Below are positions 1 to 9,054 of a stretch of 64,000 nucleotides of DNA, in pieces. Position 1 is the first letter of the stretch; the number at the start of each line of letters is the position of its first letter. This stretch comes from Streptomyces sp. XM4193. GTDB lineage: Bacteria; Actinomycetota; Actinomycetes; Streptomycetales; Streptomycetaceae. Below the pieces are notes generated by a model, which saw nothing but the letters and a program-made list of their open reading frames with translations, made no database searches and was not told the origin of the DNA. The position numbers were made by a program, and so were the translations under genes. Location: positions 186,001-250,000 of the forward strand of contig NZ_JALLGK010000009.1 in the NCBI RefSeq assembly GCF_023072595.1, written 5' to 3'.

Positions 1-598
1 GCAGGGCGGCCTCGTCGATCACCGTCCACAGCCGCGGGCCCTCGGGGCGGCGCAGCAGTTCCTGGCGGCGCATCCGCAGTCCCACCCGGCGCTCGGTCTC
101 CTCCGGCGAGGCGCCGGGGTGGGCGAGCTCGCAGACGGCCCGCGCGTACTCGGGTGTCTGGAGGAGGGTGGGCACGAACTGCATCTCGTAGGTGCGGATC
201 ATCGACGCGGCTTCCTCCAGGCCGAGCAGCGTCTCGAGCCAGCCGGGCAGCACGTCGCTGTACTTGTGCCACCAGCCGGGGTTGTTGGCGTGCCGGGCGA
301 GGGTGAGGAACTCCTCGCGCCGGGCCGCGTCGTGGACGCCGTAGAGGGTGAGCAGGTCGGCCACATCGCGCTCCTTGTAGCCGACGCGGCCGAGCTCCAG
401 GCGGCTGATCTTGGCGTGCGAGCCGCGGATCGCGTCGCCGGCGGCCTCACGGGTGATGTGGCCGGCCTCGCGCAGACGGCGCAGATGGGTGCCGAGCACG
501 ATCCGCAGAACGGTCGGCCCGCCGAGCGGTGTGGACAGGATGCGGCGCACCGCGGTCTCGGAGGGGGCGGGGCCTACCGGCTCCGGCTGGGCTGCCAT
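1..598 (-). CDS. XRE-family regulator with DUF5753 region (3' end outside window)
   Basis: Probable DNA-binding regulator of the large Streptomyces XRE/DUF5753 family (WhiJ-like). The visible 199 residues begin MAAQPEPVG; an HTH lies at about residues 28-90, with the recognition-helix stretch GSHAKISRLELGR, followed by the start of the DUF5753 region (WWHKYSDVLPGW). The ATG at 596-598 has an AGGAG-type ribosome site about 9 nt upstream. The gene runs off the left edge, so its C-terminus and any DUF397 partner are unseen. It is divergent from an ATP-binding regulator, the usual pairing in whiJ/abaA-like clusters. Family assignment is firm; the regulated process is unknown. Confidence 0.88.
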   Translation of the reverse strand, partial: MAAQPEPVGPAPSETAVRRILSTPLGGPTVLRIVLGTHLRRLREAGHITREAAGDAIRGSHAKISRLELGRVGYKERDVADLLTLYGVHDAARREEFLTLARHANNPGWWHKYSDVLPGWLETLLGLEEAASMIRTYEMQFVPTLLQTPEYARAVCELAHPGASPEETERRVGLRMRRQELLRRPEGPRLWTVIDEAAL

Positions 599-639
599 CA
601 GACCTGCTCCTGCTCTCCTGTGTGAGTGAAGTGACGGCG

Positions 640-667
640 GTGTGAGACCGACCGCTCAGTCTCGCAC
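640..667. promoter_or_regulatory. Imperfect dyad near the XRE gene start (possible operator)
   Basis: GTGTGAGAC (640-648) and GTCTCGCAC (659-667) form an inverted repeat with 8 of 9 pairs matching and a 10-nt spacer, 42 nt upstream of the XRE start. Autoregulation by the XRE protein is an inference from position only. Confidence 0.35.
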
Positions 668-882
668 TCCACGGTGTGGCCTGTACAACGGTCGGTTACC
701 GGCCACGCGCGCGGCGTGCGCGGCGCTCCGGGGGAGCGCGGACGGGCCCGCGGCGGTCGCGGGCGGTCCGGGTCGGGGTCCCGGCCGCGGAGTCGCATGT
801 CGGCGCTCGGTGCTCGGCGGTGCACGGGCAAGGCACGGCGGAGGCGGTCTCGCGGGCGTACAACTGGGCCCGAGGCTGTCCG

Positions 883-900
883 TACAAGCTTCAACTTGTA
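883..900. promoter_or_regulatory. Perfect dyad TACAAG-N6-CTTGTA in the divergent intergenic region
   Basis: TACAAG (883-888) and CTTGTA (895-900) are perfect inverted arms around CTTCAA. The dyad is central in the 609-bp gene-free region between the XRE regulator and the ATP-binding regulator. It is AT-richer than its surroundings and looks like a dimeric-regulator operator. No protein can be assigned from sequence alone. Confidence 0.4.
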
Positions 901-1110
901 TAGACGGGTCTGCTCCGGGAGGGGTGGCCCGAATCGGTCACCGGAAGCCGTCCGGCGGGAGGGCGTCGTGGCGGAGGCGGTTCGTCGCTGCGAGTAAGCC
1001 GGTGATGACGGCGTTTCGAGGGTGTCGTTCCGGGTCGGTCGCGGTTTTGGCGACGTTCGGGTCGGAGAAGTGCCGGTCAATGGCCTATACCACGCACTGT
1101 GCACAGTTGT

Positions 1111-1126
1111 AAGTGCATTCGCACTT
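1111..1126. promoter_or_regulatory. Perfect dyad AAGTGC-ATTC-GCACTT upstream of the ATP-binding regulator
   Basis: AAGTGC (1111-1116) and GCACTT (1121-1126) pair perfectly around a 4-nt centre. The dyad lies 32 nt upstream of the short ORF at 1158 and 82 nt upstream of the main start at 1208. The spacing suits an operator overlapping the promoter; a small RNA hairpin is the alternative. Confidence 0.4.
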
Positions 1127-1157
1127 GCACCGGTCGCCACAGTCGAAGCAGGATGTC

Positions 1158-1211
1158 ATGAGAAATGTGTTCCCTTACGTGCCGTTTCGGCGGCTGCGGA
1201 GTACGTCATGA
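1158..1211 (+). CDS. Possible 17-residue leader peptide, ATGA-coupled to the next gene
   Basis: ATG at 1158 opens a 17-codon frame (MRNVFPYVPFRRLRSTS). Its TGA (1209-1211) overlaps the ATG of the ATP-binding regulator (1208-1210) in an ATGA arrangement. An AGGA-like ribosome site lies about 4 nt before it. The overlap would permit translational coupling. The downstream gene also has its own GGAG, so a real leader is only a possibility. No homologue is recognised. Confidence 0.3.
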   Translation: MRNVFPYVPFRRLRSTS

Positions 1212-2038
1212 CCCCACAACCGGTGGACAGGGCCGCTCACCACGGGCCGGCCGCATCCGGTGGCGGTCCGGGCCCCGGGCCCACACCGCTCTCCCTGGTG
1301 GAGGGGCTGGTGGAAGATCTCCCCGTCCTTCCCGGCCCCGCGATCCCGCCCGGGTCGGCCTGCGCGATGTCCGGTCGTCCGACGGCCGCCCCCGGCTCGG
1401 CGGCGCACGAGCCGCAGGACTCATCCGCCTTCGCGGTGTGGACCCTCGGTGAGGGCTCGCGCTCGGCCGCTCTCGCCCGCAGTTACGCGCACAACACCCT
1501 GCGCTGCTGGGGGCTGAAGGAGCTGGACGACAGCGTGGCGGTCGCCGTCTCGGAGATGGTGACCAACGCGATGCGGCACAACCGCGAGCCGGACGCCGGC
1601 GCCGGCCCCCGGCCGGTGCTGCTCGGCCTCGCCCGTCAGGGGCGCGGTGTGCTGTGCGTGGTGGTGGACGCCGGCGCCGGCTCCCCACAGGTGTGCGACG
1701 CGGCCGAACTCGCCGAGTCCGGGCGGGGGTTGCACATCGTGGAGTGCCTGAGCGACGACTGGGGCTGGACCGTCCCCGGCCCCACGGGGAAGGCGGTCTG
1801 GGCGTCCTTCTCGACCCCTGCCTCGGACGGGCCCGCCGCCCCCGACCGGGACTCCTCCCGGGACACGGCGGTCCCGGCTTCCGGAGCGCTGCCGCAGACG
1901 GGGCCCGAGCACCGCGGTCCGCGCGGCCGGGCGCGCGCCGAGGCACTCGGCCGGGTGCTGCTGCTCGCCGGCGTGCTCTGCGGAACGGGGGACAGCCGCC
2001 CGCCGGCCGTCGTCCACCCGCCTCGCACCCGTTCCTGA
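1208..2038 (+). CDS. ATP-binding (HATPase_c) regulatory protein, anti-sigma/AbaA-like
   Basis: A 276-residue cytoplasmic protein with one GHKL-type ATPase domain at about residues 80-200. Visible features are the N-box-like SEMVTNAMRHNR, the G1-like stretch VVDAGAGSP and the G2 loop ESGRGLHIVECL. This is the RsbW/SpoIIAB-like fold found in many Streptomyces ATP-binding proteins paired with XRE/DUF397 genes. The N- and C-terminal tails are Pro/Gly/Ala-rich and probably disordered. The ATG at 1208 was chosen because GGAG lies about 6 nt upstream and because the reading frame further upstream has non-coding composition. It may act as an anti-sigma kinase or a developmental regulator; no substrate can be named. 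Confidence 0.8.
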   Translation: MTPQPVDRAAHHGPAASGGGPGPGPTPLSLVEGLVEDLPVLPGPAIPPGSACAMSGRPTAAPGSAAHEPQDSSAFAVWTLGEGSRSAALARSYAHNTLRCWGLKELDDSVAVAVSEMVTNAMRHNREPDAGAGPRPVLLGLARQGRGVLCVVVDAGAGSPQVCDAAELAESGRGLHIVECLSDDWGWTVPGPTGKAVWASFSTPASDGPAAPDRDSSRDTAVPASGALPQTGPEHRGPRGRARAEALGRVLLLAGVLCGTGDSRPPAVVHPPRTRS

Positions 2039-2253
2039 GCACCTCGCCACCGCTCCCGATTCCGCTGCTCCCGCCGGCCGCCGACGGCCGAGTCGTGCCA
2101 CGGGCCGGTCGATAGGAGCAGGCCGATGACGGAAAATCCGTGCCCGATTGTCACAGCGGGATGAAATCCTCCGTTCACGGCGTTGGATCCTCCGGCAGGC
2201 GGTGCAGGAGAAGGCGTTCCGGACCGGGGGCGCGGAGAGCGGGGGCAGAGCAC

Positions 2254-5200
2254 GTGGAAGCGACCGAAGCGGCAGGCCGACAGGTGGGCTGGGCCCGCCG
2301 GCTGACCTCGTACTGTCTGCGGTACCGGCGGAACGTGATGCTCGCGCTCGGCGCCTCGCTGGCCGGTATGGCCGCGATGGCGATGGTCCCGCTGCTCACC
2401 AAGGTCGTCATCGACGAGATCGCCGGGGGCAGCGGTGCCGCCGCCTCCGACCTCGCACCCTGGATCGGGCTGCTGCTGGTGGCCGCGGTGGTGATCTACG
2501 GGCTCACCTATCTGCGCCGCTACTACGGCGGGCTGCTCGCCCTGGACGTCCAGCACGATCTGCGCACCGCGATGTACCGGGCGATCATCCGGCTGGACGG
2601 CCGGGGTCAGGACGAGCTCTCCACCGGCCAGGTCGTCGGGCGCGGCACCAGCGACCTCCAGCTGGTGCAGAGCCTGCTGTTCATGCTGCCGATGATGATC
2701 GGGAACATCCTGCTCTTCGCGGTCGCGCTGATCGTGATGTTCGTGCTCTCCCCGATGCTGACGCTGGTGTCGCTGGCGGTCTTCCCGCTGCTCTGGTGGA
2801 TCGCCGACCTCAGCCGCAAGCGCCTCTTCCCCGCGACCTGGTACGCCCAGCAGCAGGCCGGTGCGGTCGCCTCGGTGGTCGACGGCTCGGTGACGGGCGT
2901 ACGGGTCGTCAAGGGCTTCGGGCAGGAGGAGCAGGAGTCGGGCAAGCTGCGCGCGATCAGCCGTACGCTCTTCGCCGCCCGGCTGCGCACCGTGCGGCTG
3001 ACGGCGCGCTACACCCCGGCGCTCCAGGCCGTGCCCTCCTTCGGGCAGGTCGCCATGCTCGGTGTCGGCGGCTGGATGGCGGTGCAGGGCCAGATCACCC
3101 TCGGCACCTTCGTCGCCTTCTCCACCTACCTCGCACAGCTGGTGGGCCCGGTGCGGATGCTCGCCGCGATGCTCACCATCGGCCAGCAGGCCCGCGCCGG
3201 CGTGGAGCGGATCTTCGAGCTGATCGACACCGAGCCGCAGATGTCCGAGCGGCCCGACGCGATCGAGCTGCCCGCCGGGGCGGACGCCTCCGTCGAGTTC
3301 GACCGTGTGAGCTTCGGGTACAGCGCGGACCGGCCCGTGCTGGACGAACTCACCCTGCGCATCGAGCCGGGCGAGACGCTCGCGGTGGTCGGCACCAGCG
3401 GAAGCGGCAAGTCGACGGTCTCGATGCTGCTGCCGCGCTACTACGACGCCACCGCAGGCTCGGTGCGGGTCGGCGGCCACGACGTGCGCGACCTCAGTCT
3501 GGCCTCGCTGCGCTCCGCCATCGGGCTCGTACCGGAGAACAGCTTCCTCTTCTCCGAATCCGTCCGGGAGAACATCGCGTTCGGCGCACCCGACGCCGAC
3601 GACGAGCAGATCCGCAGTGCCGCCCGCGCCGCGCAGGCCGACGGGTTCATCTCCGAGCTGCCGCAGGGGTACGACACCGTCCTCGGCGAGCAGGGGATGA
3701 GCCTTTCGGGAGGGCAGCGGCAGCGCATCGCGCTCGCCCGGGCGATCCTCACCAACCCCCGGTTGCTGCTGCTGGACGACGCCACCTCCGCGGTGGACGC
3801 CCGCGTCGAGCACGAGATCCACGAGGCGCTGCGCGGGGTGATGGCCGGCCGCACCACGCTGATGATCGCCCACCGCCAGTCCACGCTGACCCTGGCCGAC
3901 CGGATCGCGGTGCTGGACGGCGGCCGGCTGGTGGACGTCGGCACCCACGCCGAGCTCTCCACCCGCTGCGACCTCTACCGCCGACTCCTCACCGACCCCG
4001 ACGAGTTGGGCGATGTGGCGCGCGACCCGGCGGGGCGGGCGCGGCACGACGAGCACCTTCCGGTCGACGGCGTCACCCCCGAGCTGTGGCAGCGGCCCGA
4101 GACGTCGGCCGCCGGGAGCAGCTCCGGCGACGGCGGCAGCGGGGCGAGCGCGGCGCAGAGCGGACAGCAGGGGAGCTTCGGCGCCGAGCTGAGCTCGCTG
4201 CCCGGCGACCCCGAGCTGCTGGCCAAGGTCGCCGCCCTGCCGCCCGCGACGGACGAGCCGGAGATCGACGAGTCGACGGCGGCCCAGCCCGAGGAGTCGT
4301 ACGGTCTGCGGCGGTTGCTGCGCGGCTTCGGCCGTCCGCTGGCGCTCGCGCTGGGCTTCGTCGCCGTGGACGCGGCCGCGATGCTGCTGCTTCCGGTCCT
4401 CATCCGCCAGGGCATCGACGACGGCGTCGAGAAGGCCGCGATAGCCGGTGTCTGGCTCGCGGCAGGGCTGGCGCTGGTGGTGGTGCTGGCCCAGTGGGCG
4501 GCGCAGACCGTGGCGATGCGGATGACCGGCCGGATCGGCGAGCGAGTGCTGTACGCACTGCGAATAAAGATCTTCGCGCAGCTCCAGCGGCTGGGCCTGG
4601 ACTACTACGAGCGCCATCTGACCGGTGCGCTGATGACGCGCATGACCACCGATGTCGACGCGCTCTCCACCTTTCTCCAGACCGGCCTGGTCACCGCGCT
4701 CGTCTCGCTGCTCACCTTCGTCGGCATCCTGGTGGCACTGCTGGTGATCGACGTCCAGCTCGCACTGGTCGTCTTCGCGACACTGCCCCCGCTGATCCTC
4801 GGCACGGTCTACTTCCGCCGACACAGCGTCAAGGCGTACGAGTTGGCCCGCGAGCGGGTGAGCGTGGTCAACGCCGACCTCCAGGAGTCGGTTGCCGGAC
4901 TGCGCATGCTCCAGGCGTTCCGGCGCGAGGACACCGGTGCGGACCGCTTCGCCGAGCGCAGCGACGGCTACCGCAGGGCGCGGGTGCGCGGCCAGTGGCT
5001 GATCTCGGTGTACTTCCCCTTCGTGCAGCTCCTCGCGTCCTTCGCGACGGTCGCGGTGCTGCTGGTCGGGGCTGGCCGGGTGAGCGAGGGCACGCTCTCC
5101 GCGGGCGCACTGGTGGCGTATCTGCTCTACATCGAGCTGTTCTTCGCCCCGGTCCAGCAGCTCTCGCAGGTCTTCGACGGCTACCAGCAGGCGTCCGTCT

Positions 5201-6168
5201 CGCTCGGCCGCATCCAGGGGCTGCTGCGGGAGCAGACCTCCACCCCGTCCTCGACGACGGCCGAGCCGGTGCGCGCGCTTCGGGGCGAAGTCGCCTTCGA
5301 CGCCGTGGGGTTCCGCTACGACGGCGCCTCCGCCCGGGCGGGCGGGGCAGCCGAGGAGGCCCGGGCGGGCGAGCCGCAGGCACCTGGCGGCGGGACCGGC
5401 GACTCCCCGAGTCCGGCCGGCTCCCTCCCCTCAGCGGCACCGACGGGGGAGGCGGCGCTGAGCGGCGTCAGCCTGACCGTCCCCGCCGGCCAGACCGTCG
5501 CCTTCGTCGGTGAGACGGGCGCGGGCAAGTCGACGCTGGTGAAGCTCGTCGCGCGCTACTACGACCCGACCTCCGGCGCCGTGCGCGTCGACGGCCGCGA
5601 TCTGCGCGAGCTCGATCTGACGAGTTTCCGGCAGCGGCTCGGTGTGGTCCCTCAGGAGCCGTACCTCTTCCCCGGGCCGGTCCGCGACAGCATCGCGTAC
5701 GGCCGCCCGTCGGCGACGGACGCGGAGGTGGAGGCGGCGGCCCGCAGAGTCGGTGCGCACGACATGATCGCCTCGCTGCCGCACGGTTATCTGCAGGAGG
5801 TCGGCGAGCGCGGAAAGAACCTCTCGGCCGGTCAGCGCCAGCTGATCGCGCTGGCCAGAGCGGAGCTGGTCGAGCCCGACATCCTGCTGCTGGACGAGGC
5901 CACCGCCGCGCTGGACCTGGCGACCGAGTCGCTGGTCAACCAGGCGACCGACCGGCTGGCCGGGCGGCGCACGACGCTGGTCATCGCCCACCGCCTGACC
6001 ACGGCCGCGCGGGCGGACCGGGTGGTGGTGCTCGACCACGGCAGAGTCGCCGAGGACGGCACGCACACCGAGCTGCTGGCGCGCGGCGGTCGGTACGCCG
6101 AGTTGTGGCGCACCTTCGTCGGCGGTTCGGACACGGACAGCGGCGCACCCCAGCCCTCCCGCGTCTGA
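2254..6168 (+). CDS. Fused two-half ABC multidrug-type exporter with one degenerate ATP site
   Basis: A 1304-residue inner-membrane exporter laid out TMD1-NBD1-linker-TMD2-NBD2, so one chain makes the whole pump. NBD1: Walker A GTSGSGKS (K386), signature LSGGQ (484-488), Walker B LLLLDDATS, where the catalytic position is D509 instead of Glu. NBD2: Walker A GETGAGKS (K1092), signature LSAGQ (1190-1194), Walker B with E1215. One composite site is therefore canonical (NBD2 Walker motifs with NBD1 signature) and the other degenerate, as in heterodimeric exporters. Mycobacterial Rv0194 has the same fused architecture. The linker (about 615-690) and an insertion in NBD2 are Gly/Ala/Ser-rich. Start GTG at 2254 is preferred because residues further upstream are low-complexity; ATG 2161 is possible. 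Substrate unknown. Confidence 0.9.
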   Translation: MEATEAAGRQVGWARRLTSYCLRYRRNVMLALGASLAGMAAMAMVPLLTKVVIDEIAGGSGAAASDLAPWIGLLLVAAVVIYGLTYLRRYYGGLLALDVQHDLRTAMYRAIIRLDGRGQDELSTGQVVGRGTSDLQLVQSLLFMLPMMIGNILLFAVALIVMFVLSPMLTLVSLAVFPLLWWIADLSRKRLFPATWYAQQQAGAVASVVDGSVTGVRVVKGFGQEEQESGKLRAISRTLFAARLRTVRLTARYTPALQAVPSFGQVAMLGVGGWMAVQGQITLGTFVAFSTYLAQLVGPVRMLAAMLTIGQQARAGVERIFELIDTEPQMSERPDAIELPAGADASVEFDRVSFGYSADRPVLDELTLRIEPGETLAVVGTSGSGKSTVSMLLPRYYDATAGSVRVGGHDVRDLSLASLRSAIGLVPENSFLFSESVRENIAFGAPDADDEQIRSAARAAQADGFISELPQGYDTVLGEQGMSLSGGQRQRIALARAILTNPRLLLLDDATSAVDARVEHEIHEALRGVMAGRTTLMIAHRQSTLTLADRIAVLDGGRLVDVGTHAELSTRCDLYRRLLTDPDELGDVARDPAGRARHDEHLPVDGVTPELWQRPETSAAGSSSGDGGSGASAAQSGQQGSFGAELSSLPGDPELLAKVAALPPATDEPEIDESTAAQPEESYGLRRLLRGFGRPLALALGFVAVDAAAMLLLPVLIRQGIDDGVEKAAIAGVWLAAGLALVVVLAQWAAQTVAMRMTGRIGERVLYALRIKIFAQLQRLGLDYYERHLTGALMTRMTTDVDALSTFLQTGLVTALVSLLTFVGILVALLVIDVQLALVVFATLPPLILGTVYFRRHSVKAYELARERVSVVNADLQESVAGLRMLQAFRREDTGADRFAERSDGYRRARVRGQWLISVYFPFVQLLASFATVAVLLVGAGRVSEGTLSAGALVAYLLYIELFFAPVQQLSQVFDGYQQASVSLGRIQGLLREQTSTPSSTTAEPVRALRGEVAFDAVGFRYDGASARAGGAAEEARAGEPQAPGGGTGDSPSPAGSLPSAAPTGEAALSGVSLTVPAGQTVAFVGETGAGKSTLVKLVARYYDPTSGAVRVDGRDLRELDLTSFRQRLGVVPQEPYLFPGPVRDSIAYGRPSATDAEVEAAARRVGAHDMIASLPHGYLQEVGERGKNLSAGQRQLIALARAELVEPDILLLDEATAALDLATESLVNQATDRLAGRRTTLVIAHRLTTAARADRVVVLDHGRVAEDGTHTELLARGGRYAELWRTFVGGSDTDSGAPQPSRV

Positions 6169-6470
6169 CCCCCGGGGCGGGCCGCACGCCGGGCGCGGTG
6201 CCGCGGTAGCGCTGTCGCCGTCCTGCCGCGCGCTGTCCTGTCGCTCTGCCGTGCGTCGCGTCGTACGGAGACGGAGGCGGGGCCGCGTCGCGCGGATCGC
6301 GGCGTACGGCGTTCGGGGCGTTGGGGGCGTCCCGCCGGTGGAGCACCGTGCAGGGCGCGTCCGGCGCCGCTACCGGACCTGTGTGCCGCGGGCGCCGTCC
6401 GGTGGGTGCCGCGCTCAGGGTGCCCGGCTCCGGGCGGTCGGCCCGGCTTCCGGCGGCCGGAGCGCCGTGG
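6169..6470. other. Gene-free stretch between convergent genes
   Basis: This 302-bp stretch lies between the 3' ends of the ABC exporter and the NUDIX gene. It is very GC-rich. I see no convincing open frame with a ribosome site and no long perfect hairpin, although a bidirectional terminator would be expected here. Confidence 0.5.
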
Positions 6471-7046
6471 TCAGTGCTCCCGGGTGAGCTCGGCGAGGTA
6501 GGTGTCGACGGTCTGGAGCCGCGGCAGCTCCTGCTGCCCGTCCCACCAACACACCTCGCCGATCTCCTCGTTGGGCGTGAAGGCGCCCGGTTCGGCGACG
6601 CGAGCGGTGAAGACCGCGCCGATCAGGGTGCGCCGGGTCGGTCCGAGCGCGGTGGTCGCGTAGCCGACCAGGCGCAGCGCCTCGGGGGCGATCTCCTCGC
6701 CCGTCTCCTCCCGCAGTTCGCGCACCGCGGCCTCGCGTGCGCTCTCGTCCGTCTCCACCCCGCCGCCCGGCAGCTCCCAGCAGTCGCGGTCGCGCACCCG
6801 TACCAGCAGCAGGCGTTCCCGGTGCCAGAGGGCGATCAGCACGTAGGCGGCGGCTACGGCGTCCGCCTGCCGGCTCGAGGGGCGTACGTCCTCGGCGGGC
6901 TGAAAGGCCAGCAGCTCCATCTGACGCGGTCCGGTCGCCAGCGGGGGCGCGGCGACCGGGGTCTGCGGCGGTTCAACGGGCAGGCCGTGCGGGTCGGTTG
7001 CCCGGCGCGGCTGCGGGTCGTGCGCGGGCGGCAGGTCGGAGGTCAT
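6471..7046 (-). CDS. NUDIX hydrolase
   Basis: A 191-residue NUDIX-superfamily hydrolase acting on nucleoside diphosphate-linked substrates; the exact substrate cannot be told. The Nudix box is complete at about residues 108-132 (GGGVETDESAREAAVRELRE followed by ETGEE), with the conserved REL-EE-G pattern that binds the metal. It is preceded by a strand with LLLVRVRDRDCWELP. The first 55 residues are Pro-rich and probably flexible. Start ATG at 7044-7046 (MTSDLPPAH) was chosen over further upstream in-frame codons because that N-terminal part has no conserved content. Monocistronic and convergent with the ABC exporter. Confidence 0.88.
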   Translation of the reverse strand: MTSDLPPAHDPQPRRATDPHGLPVEPPQTPVAAPPLATGPRQMELLAFQPAEDVRPSSRQADAVAAAYVLIALWHRERLLLVRVRDRDCWELPGGGVETDESAREAAVRELREETGEEIAPEALRLVGYATTALGPTRRTLIGAVFTARVAEPGAFTPNEEIGEVCWWDGQQELPRLQTVDTYLAELTREH

Positions 7047-7350
7047 GGCTGTGAGGGTAGCCGCCGTACTTCGGTCGTAGAGGGGAACGGACCGTCCTCC
7101 GCCGACCGTTGGGGGGCGCGTCCGGGGGCCGGGGAGAAGGTGGCGAGGGCGCCGGGGAGATGTTGCGTCAGTGACGGGACGGGACTGCCGGGGCTGCGGG
7201 GGACGAAAGCCGCACCGCACCGCCGATCGCGGGTATCGAACGTTCAATTGAGCGGTCGCGGCCGTTCAGGTCTGGTGTGCGAAGTGTCGCCCGGATAGGT
7301 TCACCTGCGACCAGCGCGCAGCACCAGGCCGAATCCGGGGAGTTGTATAC

Positions 7351-8781
7351 ATGCGCAAAACGCTCAGATGGATGCTCGCCACCGCAGTGCTCATAGGATC
7401 GGGCACCGTCGGCGCCGCGTCGGCGGGCGCCGCCGCAGCGGACAAGGGTGACATCAAGGACAAGATTCTCGCGATCGACGGCATGAGCCTGATCGAGGAG
7501 AAGCCGGCCGAGGACGGCTACCGCTACTTCGTCCTCAACTACGAGCAGCCGGTGGACCACCGCAAGCCGGACGAGGGCACCTTCAAGCAGCGGATCTCGA
7601 TCCTGCACAAGTCGGAGGACCGTCCGAACGTCTTCTTCACCTCCGGCTACAACCTCAACACCCAGCCGAGCCGCAGCGAGCCGACCCGGATCATCGACGG
7701 CAACCAGGTCTCGATGGAGTACCGCTTCTTCGACCCCTCGCGCCCCGACCCGGCGGACTGGACGAAGCTGGACATCTGGCAGGCCGCGAGCGACCAGCAC
7801 CGGATCTTCAGCGCGCTCAACGGTGTCTACGACCAGAAGTGGATCTCCACCGGCGGCAGCAAGGGCGGTATGACGGCGACGTACTACCGCCGCTTCTACC
7901 CCGAGGACATGGACGGCACGGTCGCCTACGTCGCGCCCAACAACGTCGACAACAAGGAGGACTCGGCCTACGACGAGTTCTTCGCCAACGTGTCGACCAA
8001 GGAGTGCCGCGAGGCGCTGAGCACCGCCGAGCGCCAGATCTTCGAGCGCCGTGACGTGCTCAGCAAGCGGATGGCGAAGGAGGCCGAGGAGAACGGCTAC
8101 ACCTACGACCTGATCGGCGACGTCGACAAGGCGTACGAGGTCATCGGCCTCGACGTGATCTGGTCGTTCTGGCAGTACTCCAGCGAGTCGGACTGCGCGA
8201 ACGTGCCCGCCGCCGACGCCACCGACGACGAGCTGTACACCTGGGTCGACCAGGTCTACGGCTGGAGCGGCGGCAGCGACGACGGCCTGCTCGGCTACAC
8301 CCCGTACTACTACCAGGCGGGCACCCAGCTGGGTCAGCCGTCCGTGCAGACCCCGCAGTTGGACGATCTGCTGAAGTACCCGGGCATCAACGAGCCGCGC
8401 ACCTTCGTGCCGCGCGACATCCCGATGGACCACTTCGACGACAAGGCGATGGCCGACATCGACGAGTGGGTGCGCACCGAGTCCACCGAGATGCTCTACG
8501 TCAACGGCGAGAACGACCCGTGGTCCGCCGAGCCGTTCCGTCTGGGCGACGGCAGCAAGGACTCGCACCTGCTGGTCGCGCCGGGTGCCAACCACGGCGC
8601 GAACATCGAGGCGCTGGAGCAGAGCGACCGGGCCACGGCCATCCGCGCGCTGATGCGCTGGGCCGGTCAGGAGCTGGGCCCCGAGGCGCAGTCGAAGTCC
8701 GCGGCGCCCAAGCCGCTGGCGAAGTACAACGCCGAGCTGGACCGGCCGATGGTGGAGCGCACTCCGCCCGGCCTGCCGTAA
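7351..8781 (+). CDS. Secreted PS-10/S28-like serine aminopeptidase
   Basis: A 476-residue exported alpha/beta-hydrolase-type peptidase of the Streptomyces PS-10 (MEROPS S37-like) group, probably releasing short peptides or prolyl residues outside the cell. A Sec signal peptide covers about residues 1-30 (MRKTLRW, hydrophobic core, AGAAAA). The nucleophile elbow GGSKGG places Ser at S170. Likely partners are D389 (NGENDPWS) and H415 (GANHG). The start ATG at 7351 follows GGGGAG at a good distance. Two very strong hairpins follow the stop, so the gene is monocistronic. Databases often call this family S28 protease or tripeptidyl aminopeptidase; cleavage specificity is not deducible here. Confidence 0.88.
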   Translation: MRKTLRWMLATAVLIGSGTVGAASAGAAAADKGDIKDKILAIDGMSLIEEKPAEDGYRYFVLNYEQPVDHRKPDEGTFKQRISILHKSEDRPNVFFTSGYNLNTQPSRSEPTRIIDGNQVSMEYRFFDPSRPDPADWTKLDIWQAASDQHRIFSALNGVYDQKWISTGGSKGGMTATYYRRFYPEDMDGTVAYVAPNNVDNKEDSAYDEFFANVSTKECREALSTAERQIFERRDVLSKRMAKEAEENGYTYDLIGDVDKAYEVIGLDVIWSFWQYSSESDCANVPAADATDDELYTWVDQVYGWSGGSDDGLLGYTPYYYQAGTQLGQPSVQTPQLDDLLKYPGINEPRTFVPRDIPMDHFDDKAMADIDEWVRTESTEMLYVNGENDPWSAEPFRLGDGSKDSHLLVAPGANHGANIEALEQSDRATAIRALMRWAGQELGPEAQSKSAAPKPLAKYNAELDRPMVERTPPGLP

Positions 8782-8802
8782 CAGGTGACCAGCAGTCGGT
8801 GA

Positions 8803-8845
8803 CCGCGACCGGTGCACGGGTGTTCCACACGTGCACCGGTCGCGG
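8803..8845 (+). terminator. Strong hairpin terminator of the peptidase gene
   Basis: A perfect 16-bp stem (8803-8818 with 8830-8845) and 11-nt loop begin 22 nt after the peptidase stop. The loop can add a 3-bp inner helix. There is no T-tract, as is usual for Streptomyces terminators. Confidence 0.85.
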
Positions 8846-8907
8846 AGCGGCCGGACGGTGACGGGCATCCGCAACTGCCGCACCGTGCGGGCCCGTTCGA
8901 TACGAGG

Positions 8908-8940
8908 AGTGGGGCCCGGTCGCGCTGACCGGGCCCCACT
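8908..8940. terminator. Second hairpin terminator, bidirectional candidate
   Basis: A perfect 14-bp stem (AGTGGGGCCCGGTC with GACCGGGCCCCACT) around a 5-nt loop. It lies between the convergent peptidase and sugar-binding protein genes and could stop transcripts from both sides. Confidence 0.8.
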
Positions 8941-9054
8941 CCCGCGTGTGCGCCCGCATCCGTCCGGCGCCGCCTTCGTCCGCCCCCGGCGCCGGGGACC
9001 GTCCGGAAGGTCCGGCCCCGCCGTGGCCACCGACCCGCCGTGGCCGCCGACCCG

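Noticed and set aside
1636-4824. A very long open frame on the minus strand opposite the ABC exporter
   Set aside because: It is the antisense shadow of a high-GC gene: repeated His/Arg/Gly/Gln composition, no domain, and the plus strand encodes a complete transporter.
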